A stretch of 64,000 nt of DNA, taken from Leuctra nigra (Eukaryota; Arthropoda; Insecta; Plecoptera; Leuctridae). The notes beneath the pieces were generated by a model. It searched no databases. It worked only from the letters and a program-made list of their open reading frames with translations, and was not told the origin of the DNA. The stretch spans positions 20,385,246 through 20,449,245 of the forward strand of contig OW203773.1 of the NCBI GenBank assembly GCA_934045905.1, given 5' to 3'. The position numbers and the translations under genes were made by a program. This document shows positions 31,301-42,095 of the stretch, piece after piece; positions within the stretch are counted from its first letter, which is position 1; every line of letters begins with the position of its first letter.

Positions 31301-33776
31301 AATCACAGGAATACATTGGCCTCTCTTTTCCAGCGTTGTTACTGATTTCTCTTTTGCCATCATCAACGCAGTCTGTAAAGGCTGGAATCTCAAGACAATT
31401 CCGGAATATCTACAGTTATGCTATAAGATGATGCAGGGCACCGTGCCGCAAAAGGTAGCAAAGAACATCACAACCATTCACTTGTGTTGTGCACACTTGA
31501 TGAAAGTCATGGCAAAAAATATCGGCAAGTTTGTCGGCGCAAAAGATAAAGAAAGGAAATCTTTCATATTGTCGGTGCTGGGCGCAATGTTTCTCAAGAC
31601 AAGCTATGCTGAAATTAAACATCTATTCAGGCTCTTAGTTGTCGTGCTTAACTCTGAGAAGGCCACACCGAAGGTTCGTGAAACTGTCGTCGCCATTGCA
31701 GACGCAGTAACAATATCACCTGTCAAAGAGGAGGTAAATAAGGTCAGCACCTCTCTGGAAATCGACGAAGATTTTCCGACCACTGGCGTCATTTATGTTG
31801 ACAGCCCCTACTACAAAGATTTTCTCGATATTACAAAAACCGCACAAGCCGAGATAACCAAGGATGCTGTAATTGAGGAACCGGATGAATCATTGGAATC
31901 GTCTGAATCATTGGAACCGTCTAAAGATAACTCACTGTATTCTCCGGGTGTTATCAATCACATTCTCAAGAGATACATAACGTACCTGCCATTGTGGACT
32001 GGAATTCTGTTTGCAACGGATGACGAGACCGCAGCTAAATGTCTTCGGATGAGCAATGCAGAAGTTGAAAATTTCTTTGGGCTTGTGAAACACCATTATG
32101 AAGGTCACCCTAACATGAAGATTGGTCACTTTCTTCGCCAAAATCGTAATCAGGTATTAGCTTCCTACTTGGAGATAACCTTTCACATTCCCAAAAATGG
32201 GTTGGCTCTCGGCAAAAGGTCGAAACCGAAGAAAACGAAAGCAGTGGAAGACAAGCCGTCTGATGAAAATCCCGACGATCCCAGCCATGGCGAAGGTTGT
32301 AACGGCAAGACTAAAAAAAAGAGCAACCCGAAGAAAAGGAAAGCCTTGGAAGACAAGCCGTCTAATGACAATCCTGACGATCCTAGGCATGTCGAAGGCT
32401 GGAACGTCAAGACCAAAAAAAAAAAGAGCACCTACTTTACGAGTAAAAGAGTACAGAAAATGGCTCAACAACTTCGACAAAAGTTGAGTGGTACTGTTGA
32501 GTCTAGCGACAACGAGGACGATCCGGGCAAAAAGCGAAAGCGAGAACCTGATATCGACGACAATGTTGCGGAAGAGTCGAAAAGGCAGTGTTTGCTTGGT
32601 GCAATACTCGAAGTGAACGAACACGATGATGAGAACCTGGAGGGTTCAGATGAAGATCTGGATTACATGCAGATGCTCAAAACTCAAGCAACAGGGAAAG
32701 AATTAATGAAAACTGATGTGCCATCAGCTGATATCGTGGCTATCACTTCATTCCAAACGACATCCGATCTAGAAGCGGTCCCCGTTATCAACTTGATCGA
32801 TGACGACATCCCAACAAAAATACAAGACATGGGAAGAGAAAAGTCAGAGAACAAAGCAACTACCCACGAACATGTTGTTGCAGACACTTGCCAGATTCAA
32901 GTGAACGAGGTATCCAAGAATATCTCTGACCTAAACAGGTCAGAACTACTGCCGTTGCTGGAAAACGGGCTAGTCGCTGATCCGGTGTATTACAAACGTC
33001 TCAAGGACGTTCGTACTCTCGAGGACATTTCTTACACAATAGGATATGTGACTTGTCACTCTAAACTTCTTTCCGATAAAATGAAACTGACATCCGATTG
33101 TATGTCGGGACTAATTCCAGGTCAAAGAAAGGATGGTGATATGTGGCTTAATGACCACGCGATGGATATTCCTACAGATATAATATTAAATCGGGCCAAT
33201 GAACGTGGTCAAGATTATCAAATGATCGATTGCCTCTTCGGTGCTCAAATGGTTTTTAATGTGCAAACCCGTATTAAGCCGTATTATGTGAAATTACGCA
33301 CAACAAGTACAATATTTATAGTCTACAGCACAGGTAATCATTGGCTGTTGTTTGTTGCCGACATTGGCGATAAAACGTTTTCAATGCTAGACCCCATGGG
33401 TCATGATGCGTCAAAAGAGAGAAAATATTTCATAATGTTTATGAAATTTCTCAAAAGAAATAACGAGTTCCCTAAGAACACATTAGGGAAAATCGACGTT
33501 TCAGGTTGGTCCACCAAGAAACGTTTTGAAAATATGTACGAAAAACAGAATGACGGTTATAACTGTGGAATATATGTACTTTATTACATTTACACAATTG
33601 TTGGCAATGCAGCATACAATACATTCAATCCAGATAGATTCCGTATAACAATTATGAAACAGTTGCTAACATCATGTCATAGTGTTGAAAACCTATGCCT
33701 GACACAGAAAAAAAATAATTTAAACTTGATAATTTTTTTACATTTATTTGGAAGAGAGAACAAAGCCCAAATTTGA
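28398..33776 (+). CDS. Giant transposase with C-terminal Ulp1-like protease domain
   Basis: About 1,792 residues from ATG 28398 (AAAAATGG context); the frame further upstream has no ATG. In order: an N-terminal helical region, 8.7 copies of a 32-residue acidic repeat (residues about 190-466), two related beta-rich segments with FEFDEW and FEYEEW motifs, an acidic linker, then a transposase core. The core has D904 (LDATGS), D983 (VTDFSFAI), a C1030-x2-H1033 motif and E1222/E1224 (NAEVENFFG). Two Lys-rich repeats (SKPKKTKAVEDKPS type) follow. Last comes a C48 Ulp1/SENP-type protease fold with H1648 (NHWLL), D1665 (LDPMG), Q1717 and C1723 (GYNCGIY). It would cut and paste the element, and the protease may process SUMO or ubiquitin-like tags. 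The last 20 or so codons lie in the right satellite array. Confidence 0.8.
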   Translation: MAIMGNEELFSADKAEQVAKIISNIVVSNADQLYSEGRATEGIFGRIARAVFDENNYTLRTRIRNWWNRNTCQLADHTFSLMNEVSIGSCVTTTTILKPFDNPIEIARALVARADTIESVISKGSGNDNAILSSMCMELCGQSKSTIIYKLFKRLCQNYRNIVGIFDEMKQSQYHKSTTSSLSGVSDVRATVVSTPPVADDDYLQDEAPVTPVQDSTGCNDATVVSTPPVADDDFLQDDAPLTPVQDSTGCNDATVVSTPPVADDDFLQDEAPVTPVQESTGCNGASVVSTPPVADDDFLQDEAPVTPVQESTGCNGASVVSTPPVADDDFLQDEAPVTPVQESTGCNGASVVSTPPVADDDFLQDEAPVTPVQESTGCNGASVVSTPPVADDDFLQDEAPVTPVQESTGCNGASVVSTPPVADDDFLQDEAPVTPVQESTGCNDASVVSTPPVVDDDFLQDEAPVGRHEILVSFYFEFDEWTEKLEIDPQLNSVTEQVFYYLTTNGYACDVGSEKNIDNVRATTGLLASITLAGCGQSLPPKERYCSLSYDVEFSRADENSPVSFVLRSLSPDGQKYSGTDHLEQGRVYVEYRTTIWEYSRMKTASSIKLFGLDIDHVYYPYAPRSPLKTSAVDPVHDSTDEDDITDEDDSVDHQTDEKSSRRWNWKDCTKKVGEMHFEYEEWRAFLNFQGSKWTLVGRKYISALTDKFLAMNEHKCIVNIKKNYSSKYTIVVNAYCAHKYEDSLCRMYKFVIPTSAIELGEPLRIVAYRSSTPIVHKEMRTSYLKGEKREEAKKFLRHRKSFAYRTEQALKAEPAVLLKKNAQDIKSDDVYRKVRSECLLENDKDPDDFNDVRKMLNDEVDKGKDYIQEIGLPLQAYVYSIEQLKVAAMLGNRSHLPVLHLDATGSVVRKMKGNKKIVLYYAGVAEVNGRIFPFLELVTTQHDATSIQKWLISYKHFAVVTVKEKGITGIHWPLFSSVVTDFSFAIINAVCKGWNLKTIPEYLQLCYKMMQGTVPQKVAKNITTIHLCCAHLMKVMAKNIGKFVGAKDKERKSFILSVLGAMFLKTSYAEIKHLFRLLVVVLNSEKATPKVRETVVAIADAVTISPVKEEVNKVSTSLEIDEDFPTTGVIYVDSPYYKDFLDITKTAQAEITKDAVIEEPDESLESSESLEPSKDNSLYSPGVINHILKRYITYLPLWTGILFATDDETAAKCLRMSNAEVENFFGLVKHHYEGHPNMKIGHFLRQNRNQVLASYLEITFHIPKNGLALGKRSKPKKTKAVEDKPSDENPDDPSHGEGCNGKTKKKSNPKKRKALEDKPSNDNPDDPRHVEGWNVKTKKKKSTYFTSKRVQKMAQQLRQKLSGTVESSDNEDDPGKKRKREPDIDDNVAEESKRQCLLGAILEVNEHDDENLEGSDEDLDYMQMLKTQATGKELMKTDVPSADIVAITSFQTTSDLEAVPVINLIDDDIPTKIQDMGREKSENKATTHEHVVADTCQIQVNEVSKNISDLNRSELLPLLENGLVADPVYYKRLKDVRTLEDISYTIGYVTCHSKLLSDKMKLTSDCMSGLIPGQRKDGDMWLNDHAMDIPTDIILNRANERGQDYQMIDCLFGAQMVFNVQTRIKPYYVKLRTTSTIFIVYSTGNHWLLFVADIGDKTFSMLDPMGHDASKERKYFIMFMKFLKRNNEFPKNTLGKIDVSGWSTKKRFENMYEKQNDGYNCGIYVLYYIYTIVGNAAYNTFNPDRFRITIMKQLLTSCHSVENLCLTQKKNNLNLIIFLHLFGRENKAQI
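28965..29795 (+). repeat. 96-bp coding minisatellite
   Basis: Eight full units and one partial unit encode VVSTPPVADDDFLQDEAPV plus TPVQESTGCN variants. Units 4 to 7 look identical at the nucleotide level, and edge units differ at a few sites. The opposite strand is also open through the array, which is a by-product of the repeat. Confidence 0.95.
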
Positions 33777-36650
33777 TTAGAATCTATAGTGCACTATTAT
33801 GGCAACAAAATAAAAAATATTTCTTGAACCGATATCGTCATTTAAAAATGTTATGACATAAAACGTCAGCAGGAAAAAAATATTTTAACTTAATAATTTT
33901 TTTACATTTATTTGGAAGAGAGAACAAAGCCCAAATTTGACTAGAATCTATAGTGCACTATTATGGCAACAAAATAAAAAATATTTCTTGAACCGATATC
34001 GTCATTTAAAAATGTTATGACATAAAACGTCAGCAGGAAAAAAAATATTTTAACTTAATAATTTTTTTACATTTATTTGGAAGAGAGAACAAAGCCCAAA
34101 TTTGACTAGAATCTATAGTGCACTATTATGGCAACAAAATAAAAAATATTTCTTGAACCGATATCGTCATTTAAAAATGTTATGACATAAAACGTCAGCA
34201 GGAAAAAAAATATTTTAACTGAATAATTTTTTTACATTTATTTGGAAGAGAGAACAAAGCCCAAATTTGACTAAAATCTATAGTGCACTATTATGGCAAC
34301 AAAATAAAAAATATTTCTGGAACCGATATCGTCATTTAAAAATGTTATGACATGAATCGTCAGCAGGAAAAAAAATATTTTAACTTAATAATTTTTTTAC
34401 ATTTATTTGGAAGAGAAAACAAAGCCCAAATTTGACTAGAATCCATAGTGCGCTATTATGGCAACAAAATAAAAAAATATTTATGAACCGATATCGTCAT
34501 TCAAAAATGTTATGACATAAAACGTCAACGGGAAAAATTATTTTTATCTTAACAATTATGTTACATTTATTTGGAAGAGAGAACAAAGCCCAAATTTGAC
34601 TAGAATCCATAGTACACTATTATGGCAACAAAATAAAAAAATATCCTCGAACCGATATCGTCATTTAAAAATGTTATGACATAAAACGTCAGCCTGAAAA
34701 AAAAAATGTACTTAATAATTTTTTTACATTTATTTGGAAGAGAGAACAAAGCCCAAATTTGATTAGAATCCATAGTGCGCTATTATGGCAACTAAATAAA
34801 AAAATATCCATGAACCGATATCGTCATTCAAAAATGTTATGACATAAAACGTCAGCCGGAAAAAAAAATTTTAACTTAATAATTTTTTTACATTTATTTG
34901 GAAGAGAGAACAAAGCCCAAATTTGACTAGAATCCATAGTGCGCTATTATGGCAACAAAATAAAAAAATATCCATGAACCGATATCGTCATTTAATAATG
35001 TTATGACAAAAAACGTCAACAGGAAAAAAAATATTTTAACTTAAATTTTTTTTTACATTTATTTGGAAGAGAGAACAAAGCCCAAATTTGACTAGAATCC
35101 ATAGTGCGCTATTATGGCAACAAAATTAAAAAATATCCATGAACCGATATCGTCATTTAATAATGTTATGACAAAAAACGTCAACAGGAAAAAAATATTT
35201 TAACTTAAATTTTTTTTTACATTTATTTGGAAGAGAGAACAAAGCCCAAATTTGATTAGAATCCATAGTGCGCTATTATGGCAACAAAATTAAAAAATAT
35301 TCATGAACCGATATCGTCATTTAAAAATGTTATGACATAAATCGTCAACGGGAAAAAAATATTTTAACTTAAATTTTTTTTAACATTTATTTGGAAGAGA
35401 GAACAAAGCCCAAATTTGACTAGAATCTATAGTGCACTATTATGGCAACAAAATAAAAAATATTTCTGGAACCGATATCGTCATTTAAAAATGTTATGAC
35501 ATGAAACGTCAGCAGGAAAAAAAATATTTTAACTTAATAAATTTTTTACATTTATTTGGAAGAGAGAACAAAGCCCAAATTTGACTAGAATCTATAGTGC
35601 ACTATTATGGCAACAAAATAAAAAATATTTCTGGAACCGATATCGTCATTTAAAAATGTTATGACATGAAACGTCAGCAGGGAAAAAAATATTTTAACTT
35701 TATAAATTTTTTACATTTATTTGGAAGAGAGAACAAAGCCCAAATTTGACTAGAATCCATAGTACACTATTATGGCAACAAAATAAAAAAATATCCATGA
35801 ACCGATATCGTCATTCAAAAATGTTAAGACATAAAACGTCAGCCTGAAAAAAAAATTTAACTTAATAATTTTTTTACATTTATTTGGAAGAGAGAACAAA
35901 GCCCAAATTTGACTAGAATCCATGGTACACTATTATGGCAACAAAATAAAAAAATATTCATGAACCGATATCGTCATTCAAAAATATTATAACATAAAAC
36001 GTAAGCCGGAAAAAAAAATTTTAACTTAATTTTTTTTTTACATTTATTTGGAAGAGAGAACAAAGCCCAAATTTGACTAGAATCTATAGTGGACTATTAT
36101 GGCAACAAAATAAAAAAATATCCATGAACCGATATCGTCATTCAAAAATGTTATGACATAAAACGTCAACGGGAAAAAATTATTTTTATCTTAACAATTT
36201 TGTTACATTAATTTGGAAGAGAGAACAAAGCCCAAATTTGACTTGATTCCATAGTACACTATTAAGGCAACAAAATAAAAAAATATCCTCGAACCGATAT
36301 CGTCATTTAAAAATGTTATGACATAAAACGTCAGCAGGAAAAAAAATATTTTAACTTAATAATTTTTTTACATTTATTTGGAAGAGAGAACAAAGCCCAA
36401 ATTTGACTAGAATCTATAGTACACTTTTATGGCAACAAAATAAAAAAATATCCATGAACCGATATCGTCATTCTAAAATGTTATGACATAAAACGTCAGC
36501 AGGAAAAAAATAATAATTTTTTTACATTTATTTGGAAGAGAGAACAAATCCAAAATTTGACTCTAATCTATAGTACACTTCTATGGCAACAAAATTAAAA
36601 AATTTCCATCAACCGATATCGTTATTTAAAGGTTTTATGACAAAAATCAA
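33718..36650 (-). repeat. ~164-bp tandem array, right arm
   Basis: About 18 units, reverse-complementary to the left array (for example GAACCGATATCGTCATTTAA, then GGCAACAAAATAAAAAATAT). The transposase stop codon TGA at 33774-33776 lies in the first unit. Each unit also supplies AATAAA, so transcript 3' ends could form inside the array. Confidence 0.9.
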
Positions 36651-36656
36651 CAATTT

Positions 36657-36817
36657 TGTGAAGCTAGCACTCCAGAACTGAGGCCATCCGCAGTACTTTA
36701 CTTTTGCTTTACGCAACCTGCATTACATAGTTTTAGTTTTATTTGGTGATTTCGGAGACCGTTGGTAGCCTTGGAGTAAATAGTGCTGGGCTCTCAGTGC
36801 TGGAGTGCTATCTTCAC
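36657..36817. repeat. Terminal sub-palindrome of the large transposon, right
   Basis: GTGAAGCTAGCACTCCAGAA near 36657 and TGGAGTGCTATCTTCAC ending at 36817 mirror the left end at 24479-24637, with a few substitutions between the two ends. Confidence 0.75.
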
Positions 36818-36823
36818 ATCGAT

Positions 36824-36832
36824 GATAATAGT
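36824..36832 (+). repeat. Candidate 9-bp target duplication, right copy
   Basis: GATAATAGT, identical to 24463-24471. Confidence 0.55.
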
Positions 36833-37895
36833 CACTTCTGTTCTAGATGAATCATACTGATATTCTGAAAAATATATTTCAGCTACATTTTGATCACATC
36901 TCCTAATAAATAATTGATAGGAATTAATTATGTGTATTTTGAATAAAATAATCTACATTAATTTGACAATATTAAATTTGTTGTTTTCTAAACAATTTGC
37001 AATGGGTAAAAATTTTAATATTTTCGGAATTATGAAAATAATTCAAATTGATTACCAGAAAACAAAATATATTAACAAAATCGTATGTGAAAACACTCAA
37101 AAAGTATAGAAATTTAAATGGTGTAAACGTATAAAGCAATGAAAAAGTAGACTAAAGCACGGAATAATCAAACGAAATAATCAAATCTATAAAAACAGTA
37201 AAAAATATGAAAAAGAAACTAATCACATGTTGCCGGTAGAACAAATAATATTTTTATAAATTGGGTGCATGCCAATCAGATACTTAAAAATAATTAAAAA
37301 CTTTTAATGTAATCCAAAGTTAACCCAGGCACAATATAAATTTTGTAATAAATGGCTAGTATTTTTTATTCGTCGGTCTAGTATATTCTAAGTTGTGTGT
37401 CATTCATTGGTCATGAAAATGTTTAAAAACGTAATATGTCAGTGATTTGTGGAGGTTCTAGAAACTTGCACTGACACACATCCTAATGGTACATTTGTCA
37501 TTGAGAATTCCGAAAAGTCGTTGATACGAATATCTGTTCGATAGGTTTTCATGTCAAAGATCAGAACAGTTAAATTAAATAATATAAATTAGTTTGTTAT
37601 AAGAAGTTAGGGGAAGAGGGGAAGAGGGGTGGTGGGGGGATAGCGATATCTGGGATGGTTCCATTATGAAGCGATGATTTATGTCTATATAATTTCCAAC
37701 ACGATAGGTACTCTCATGGCACTTTCTCTGTGTTTTGTTCTTGTTTTTGCCGGCAGTGGCCTATTAGAGGGAACCGTCTTAGCATTTACCTCTAGACTGA
37801 GGAAACCCTCAGTCAGGAACATCGGCCGCGGGAGAATCCTGAGTTAATAATTACTTATTTACCAAATATATTAAATTACTTCCGTATCTGATTAT
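36833..37895. other. AT-rich intergenic DNA, nothing recognised
   Basis: No exon, RNA gene or bounded repeat seen. It contains a short purine-rich run near 37608-37640. Confidence 0.4.
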
Positions 37896-38280
<385 letters not shown>

Positions 38281-38619
38281 TGCCGCTACAAACGCGTTTT
38301 TATTGCCTAGATGAATTTGGAGGTGTTATCTGTCGAAATGTTTCTTTATCGTGAACAAGGAGACTTCAGAGTTTGCGGATTTGGCTTAATCCAGCTCTTT
38401 CGTAAACATCCTTCAAAAAAAGAAGACTTTTTTTTAGTCAAAAAGATTATTTGTAGAATTATATTTGCGTATGTCATTTGGTTGAAGAAGGGTGCATGGT
38501 CTACCACCATTGGTGCATGTCTACCACCCCAACCCACTACACCATATTGTAGGAATTACTATAATTACTGTTTTTTTTTAGAATTTAAACAATTTTAAGT
38601 GATTTTTGGACACTAAACT

Positions 38620-39245
38620 TAATGGGTGAATGGGAGAATGGGTGAATGGGCTCGAGTGGGGGGGGGGGGGGGGGGGGGATAATCTTACTCGCATGTTTGC
38701 ATTTAGCGCGCGATAACACGTGATACTCACTTATATAAATTCCCATCCCATATGTCTTCAATGTCACATACAAGGACATGTTAAGTTCCACTTGACTAGA
38801 TGATTATAAAATGACACACATGAGGCATTATTGAAGTTGAGCTTTTTATGTGAGTTTTTGTCACATTTGCCGTGCCTTGGTCCTGTGTTATAAACATGTG
38901 TGATTAGATGTATTTGACTCTTAGTCAACTTTTTCTCATCCTAGTTTCTAGGGGTTGAATGATGGGATTCTATAAAAAAAAAATCTGGTATCTATAAACC
39001 TATTTAGTCAAAACTAGAAAGAATATTTAAATGTATGATGTCGTGGACGTTTTCGGAACCATCTTGTAATGACATGGCAGTGGTGACGGTTTGTTCCGTT
39101 GGAGTTGCTGGTGGCCCTGATAAGGGCCGTTCGCGACGTTTCGAAGTACATCCTTGGGTGAATGGGCTCGAGTGGGGGGGGGGGGGATAATCTTACTCGC
39201 ATACTTGCATCCAACGGAACAAACCGTCACCACTGCCATGTCATT
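38620..39245. repeat. Duplicated G-run repeat and a 36-bp-arm inverted repeat
   Basis: GGGTGAATGGGCTCGAGTGG plus a G-run and GATAATCTTACTCGCAT occurs at about 38640-38695 and again at about 39156-39205. At 39068-39245, AATGACATGGCAGTGGTGAC with GGTTTGTTCCGTTGGA is mirrored exactly by the right end. Part of this also occurs at 16562-16622. It is probably a small MITE nested in a longer repeat. Confidence 0.6.
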
Positions 39246-39651
39246 AAAATGTATATTTTATTATATTCTTTCAATTGTTTGTTAACACTTTAGTAAAGAA
39301 AATTAAAAACACATTGCAATTTTTAAATAATTCAAATTGTATTTTTCTTTACTTTTCCTGATTTTCTAGTCAAGAAAATTAAAACACTGTGAAATATTTC
39401 AATATTATAAATATTTTTTAATTTTCTTTCTTGTTTCACTAGTAAAAAGTAAAAACAATGCAATACCTCAATATTTCAATATTTTCAAATATTTTTTAAT
39501 TGTATTATTGATTTTAAGTATACTGGTTTGCTCTAAAATATGTTTAGAAACTCTAAACTTACTTCAGTTCGAGCTTACTTCCATGGAAACGTGCACAATT
39601 ATCTCACGACGCACGCACATGATTCATAAAGAACTGATACTTCAGCAAGGC
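39246..39651. other. AT-rich DNA, nothing recognised
   Basis: No exon or clear repeat. It contains reiterated TTTTTAATT and AATATTTC motifs only. Confidence 0.4.
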
Positions 39652-39890
39652 AATGGTGAAAACTGAAATAGAATACAGTGAAGACAGTGATATTCCTCCT
39701 TGGTGACAATCCACACAGAAAGAAAATATAGAAATACCCAACTTGGAATGACCGAATCGCCAAGGTAACTCCACCTGTGAATTATGACGATTATGAACTA
39801 TTTTCCATCAAATCAGAACCAGTAAGTGATCAGAATGGCTTGAATATAGCAGAAGTTTGTAACATCAAACCGAAGAGAGGTTGACGACGT
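39652..39890 (+). pseudogene. Degraded N-terminal piece of a zinc-finger relative
   Basis: Broken frames read VKTEIEYSEDSDIPP and, in a second stretch, VNYDDYELFSIKSEPVSDQN. These resemble VAKTELQEYDDDDV and YADYELGFIKPEPFFDG of the intact zinc-finger protein that begins 480 bp downstream. Stops and frame changes separate the two stretches. It appears to be a decayed paralogous first exon, or a duplicated copy of the start of the gene. Confidence 0.55.
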
Positions 39891-40373
39891 GCCGCAATGC
39901 AAATTTAAGTAGATTTAGAATCGGATTCCCAGCCAAAACTTGTATTATTTTCCCGCCGATATCAATAGTTATTTCTCTCACCACTGACAGTGGAGCGGCG
40001 CCACGAGTCAACACACTGTCAGTGGCACTGGCAGTCAGCTGTTGATCAGCTGTTGTCTTGACTCTTGTTTATCATGTTCATGAGAATGAAAGTCAACAAG
40101 TAGTTTCCATTTAATAATTTCAGCAGTTGTGGTAATCAAACAAAGAAATTATATCTCAACTATTTATTTATGAGTGATATTGTTTTCTTTTAGAAACATA
40201 AACTGTGTCTTTGTTTTCTGTAAAATTTGTCCTTGTATAAAAGCGAACATATTTAGCATGACATTGCCTAATTATGTTCAATTACTTCAATGTTTTGTTT
40301 AATTGAGATGAAAGATCGGAATATTAAAACCTCCGTCTCATTGCAGGCATCATCCTGAAGGCTTCAAGCTACG

Positions 40374-41915
40374 ATGAGCGATCTCTTCGAAGTCAGCTGC
40401 GTGGTCGCGAAGACGGAACTACAAGAGTACGACGACGATGATGTAAACACTTACTACAATTCACTCCACACAGAAATAGACTTGCCGATAGACGAAATCT
40501 TTGAGGAACCTGCATCTCCTAGTTATGCTGATTATGAACTTGGTTTCATCAAACCAGAACCTTTTTTCGATGGCTTTGACAATGTAACAGAAGGTTCCCA
40601 TATTGAACGGGATGAAGATATTACCGACTTGCCTGAAAACACAAGTGTCGAAGAGTTTAGCAACGAACTGAGTTATGTTGATTGTCATGTAGTTGAATCA
40701 GATCCGCTTGAAATCGGAGGAAATGAGGGTGTTGATCCGTTGGATCCCTGTAATTGTGATATCGAGCCAAACCTAAATGTTGATGCGGTAAGTGTAGCGA
40801 AGAACCAGCAGAATGAGATAATAGGAGACAATCTGGATCCAAATTCTGTTGATATTCCACTTCAAGATGTTATCTTTCTACATCAGCCCAACAATAATGT
40901 TGGTGCGGAAGTTAACTCGACTGATGTTTCATGTTGCGATAAAAAGCGTAACCTAAGTGTTGATAAAGTTAGCATTTTAAGGAGACAACTTAGTAAATGG
41001 GAGAAGCTAAGTGTAGTTCCAGATGCTTTTCCTGTGAAGAATCCGATTCAACCAACTTCTTTTCCACTTCAAATCGATGACAATATCGGTGAGAATGTTA
41101 ATAATGATATTTCAGATTGTGTGATTGATCCCGAACTAATTGTTGAAAAAGTCATTGTGGCGAAACAAAATAACCGACGCAAACAGAAACACGAAATAAA
41201 AGAATTCTTGGAGCCTGTCGGTGTCACTGTGACCGGTCATTTCGCACAAATGTATAAATTTCGTTGCAATTACTGTGACAATGTTTTTAGAACTAAATTA
41301 CGAATGCTGAGGCATGAAGAGACACATAGTGAAGAATTAGGTTTGAAATGTTCACGTTGCGACGCCATCTTTTATTCCCTGTGTAGTTTATATCAACACG
41401 AATACACTCACGAATCCCACGTAACTTGTGACTACTGTAAGAAGAATTTCCCTTCGAAATCATTGCTTCGTTCTCACATTAAGTTATTTCATCTTGTCGT
41501 ACATTGCGCCGTCTGTGACAAAGTATTCAGTTCGGATCTTAGTCTACGTAATCACGTGGCCGTTCATACGAAGCCGTTCAAATGTTCACATTGCTCGCTA
41601 TCGTTCACGTCGGATGTCTACCTCGACCGTCACGTTCAACTTCATCTCAGCAAGTTTCAGTGCGAGCACTGCCTTATGTTTGTTGGCAGATTGGAATCTT
41701 TGAAGGCACACATATCTCTTCTTCATTCGAAGCCACGTTTTAGTTGTTATATTTGCAATAAGTCGTTGTATTCGCAGAATGCTCTCAAGAAACACAATTT
41801 GCTATTTCATCTGTTACTGTACAAAGGTAAATTTTCCTGTGATCTTTGCGGTAAATCGTATAGAACCAGTCGGGCTTATAAGAGGCATTTGAACGTTGGA
41901 TCCTTCAAAATTTAG
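40374..41915 (+). CDS. C2H2 zinc-finger protein
   Basis: 513 residues from ATG 40374, 28 bp after a good acceptor (TCTCATTGCAG at 40346), so a non-coding first exon lies upstream. Residues 1-290 are acidic and low in structure, with no ZAD or BTB domain visible. From about residue 295 there are seven full C2H2 fingers (FRCNYC..H..H, LKCSRC, VTCDYC, VHCAVC, FKCSHC, FQCEHC, FSCYIC). An eighth (FSCDLCGKSYRTS..KRH) lost its final histidine because the frame ends. Linkers are short and not of the TGEKP type. It is a likely sequence-specific DNA-binding nuclear protein. The frame probably ended later in the ancestor, since finger-like sequence continues after the stop. Confidence 0.8.
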   Translation: MSDLFEVSCVVAKTELQEYDDDDVNTYYNSLHTEIDLPIDEIFEEPASPSYADYELGFIKPEPFFDGFDNVTEGSHIERDEDITDLPENTSVEEFSNELSYVDCHVVESDPLEIGGNEGVDPLDPCNCDIEPNLNVDAVSVAKNQQNEIIGDNLDPNSVDIPLQDVIFLHQPNNNVGAEVNSTDVSCCDKKRNLSVDKVSILRRQLSKWEKLSVVPDAFPVKNPIQPTSFPLQIDDNIGENVNNDISDCVIDPELIVEKVIVAKQNNRRKQKHEIKEFLEPVGVTVTGHFAQMYKFRCNYCDNVFRTKLRMLRHEETHSEELGLKCSRCDAIFYSLCSLYQHEYTHESHVTCDYCKKNFPSKSLLRSHIKLFHLVVHCAVCDKVFSSDLSLRNHVAVHTKPFKCSHCSLSFTSDVYLDRHVQLHLSKFQCEHCLMFVGRLESLKAHISLLHSKPRFSCYICNKSLYSQNALKKHNLLFHLLLYKGKFSCDLCGKSYRTSRAYKRHLNVGSFKI

Positions 41916-41917
41916 GT

Positions 41918-42095
41918 ACAAATGTCCTATTTGGAGGAAACGTTTTCGCTTTAAATCTGTTTTCAAACGACACTAACGTATGCACCAGGACTTGAACTTA
42001 CTTCTTGTGACGAATGCGGAATGGCGAATGACGTTAAACTCAGAAGCGAGACTTTCGTAACATACCTACTCCTTTGCGAACAAAAGTGAAAATAT
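41918..42095 (+). pseudogene. Decayed finger sequence after the zinc-finger stop
   Basis: Just past the stop, a different frame reads YKCPIWRKRFRFKSVFKRH. This is a C2H2 finger with the second Cys replaced by Trp. Next comes SCDECGMANDVKLRSETF, half of another finger. It suggests a frameshift removed the last fingers of the gene above. Confidence 0.55.

Larger units (their letters stand above)
24472..36823 (+). mobile_element. Large MULE-like DNA transposon with satellite-built inverted arms
   Basis: About 12,350 bp. Both ends carry GTGAAGATAGCACTCCAGCA followed by some 160 bp of matching inverse sequence, then a long array of ~164-bp units. The arrays at left and right are inverted relative to each other, so the arms fold back over about 2.9-3.5 kb. 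The interior holds a single large protein gene. A DDE core with CxxH, long inverted repeats and a probable 9-bp target duplication fit the MULE group. Other CxxH superfamilies such as hAT and Kolobok, or KDZ, remain possible. Confidence 0.8.

Noticed and set aside
24472..36823. Polinton/Maverick or viral element
   Set aside because: Long inverted ends and a cysteine protease were suggestive, but there is no polymerase B, integrase, ATPase or capsid gene, and the single gene has a transposase core.
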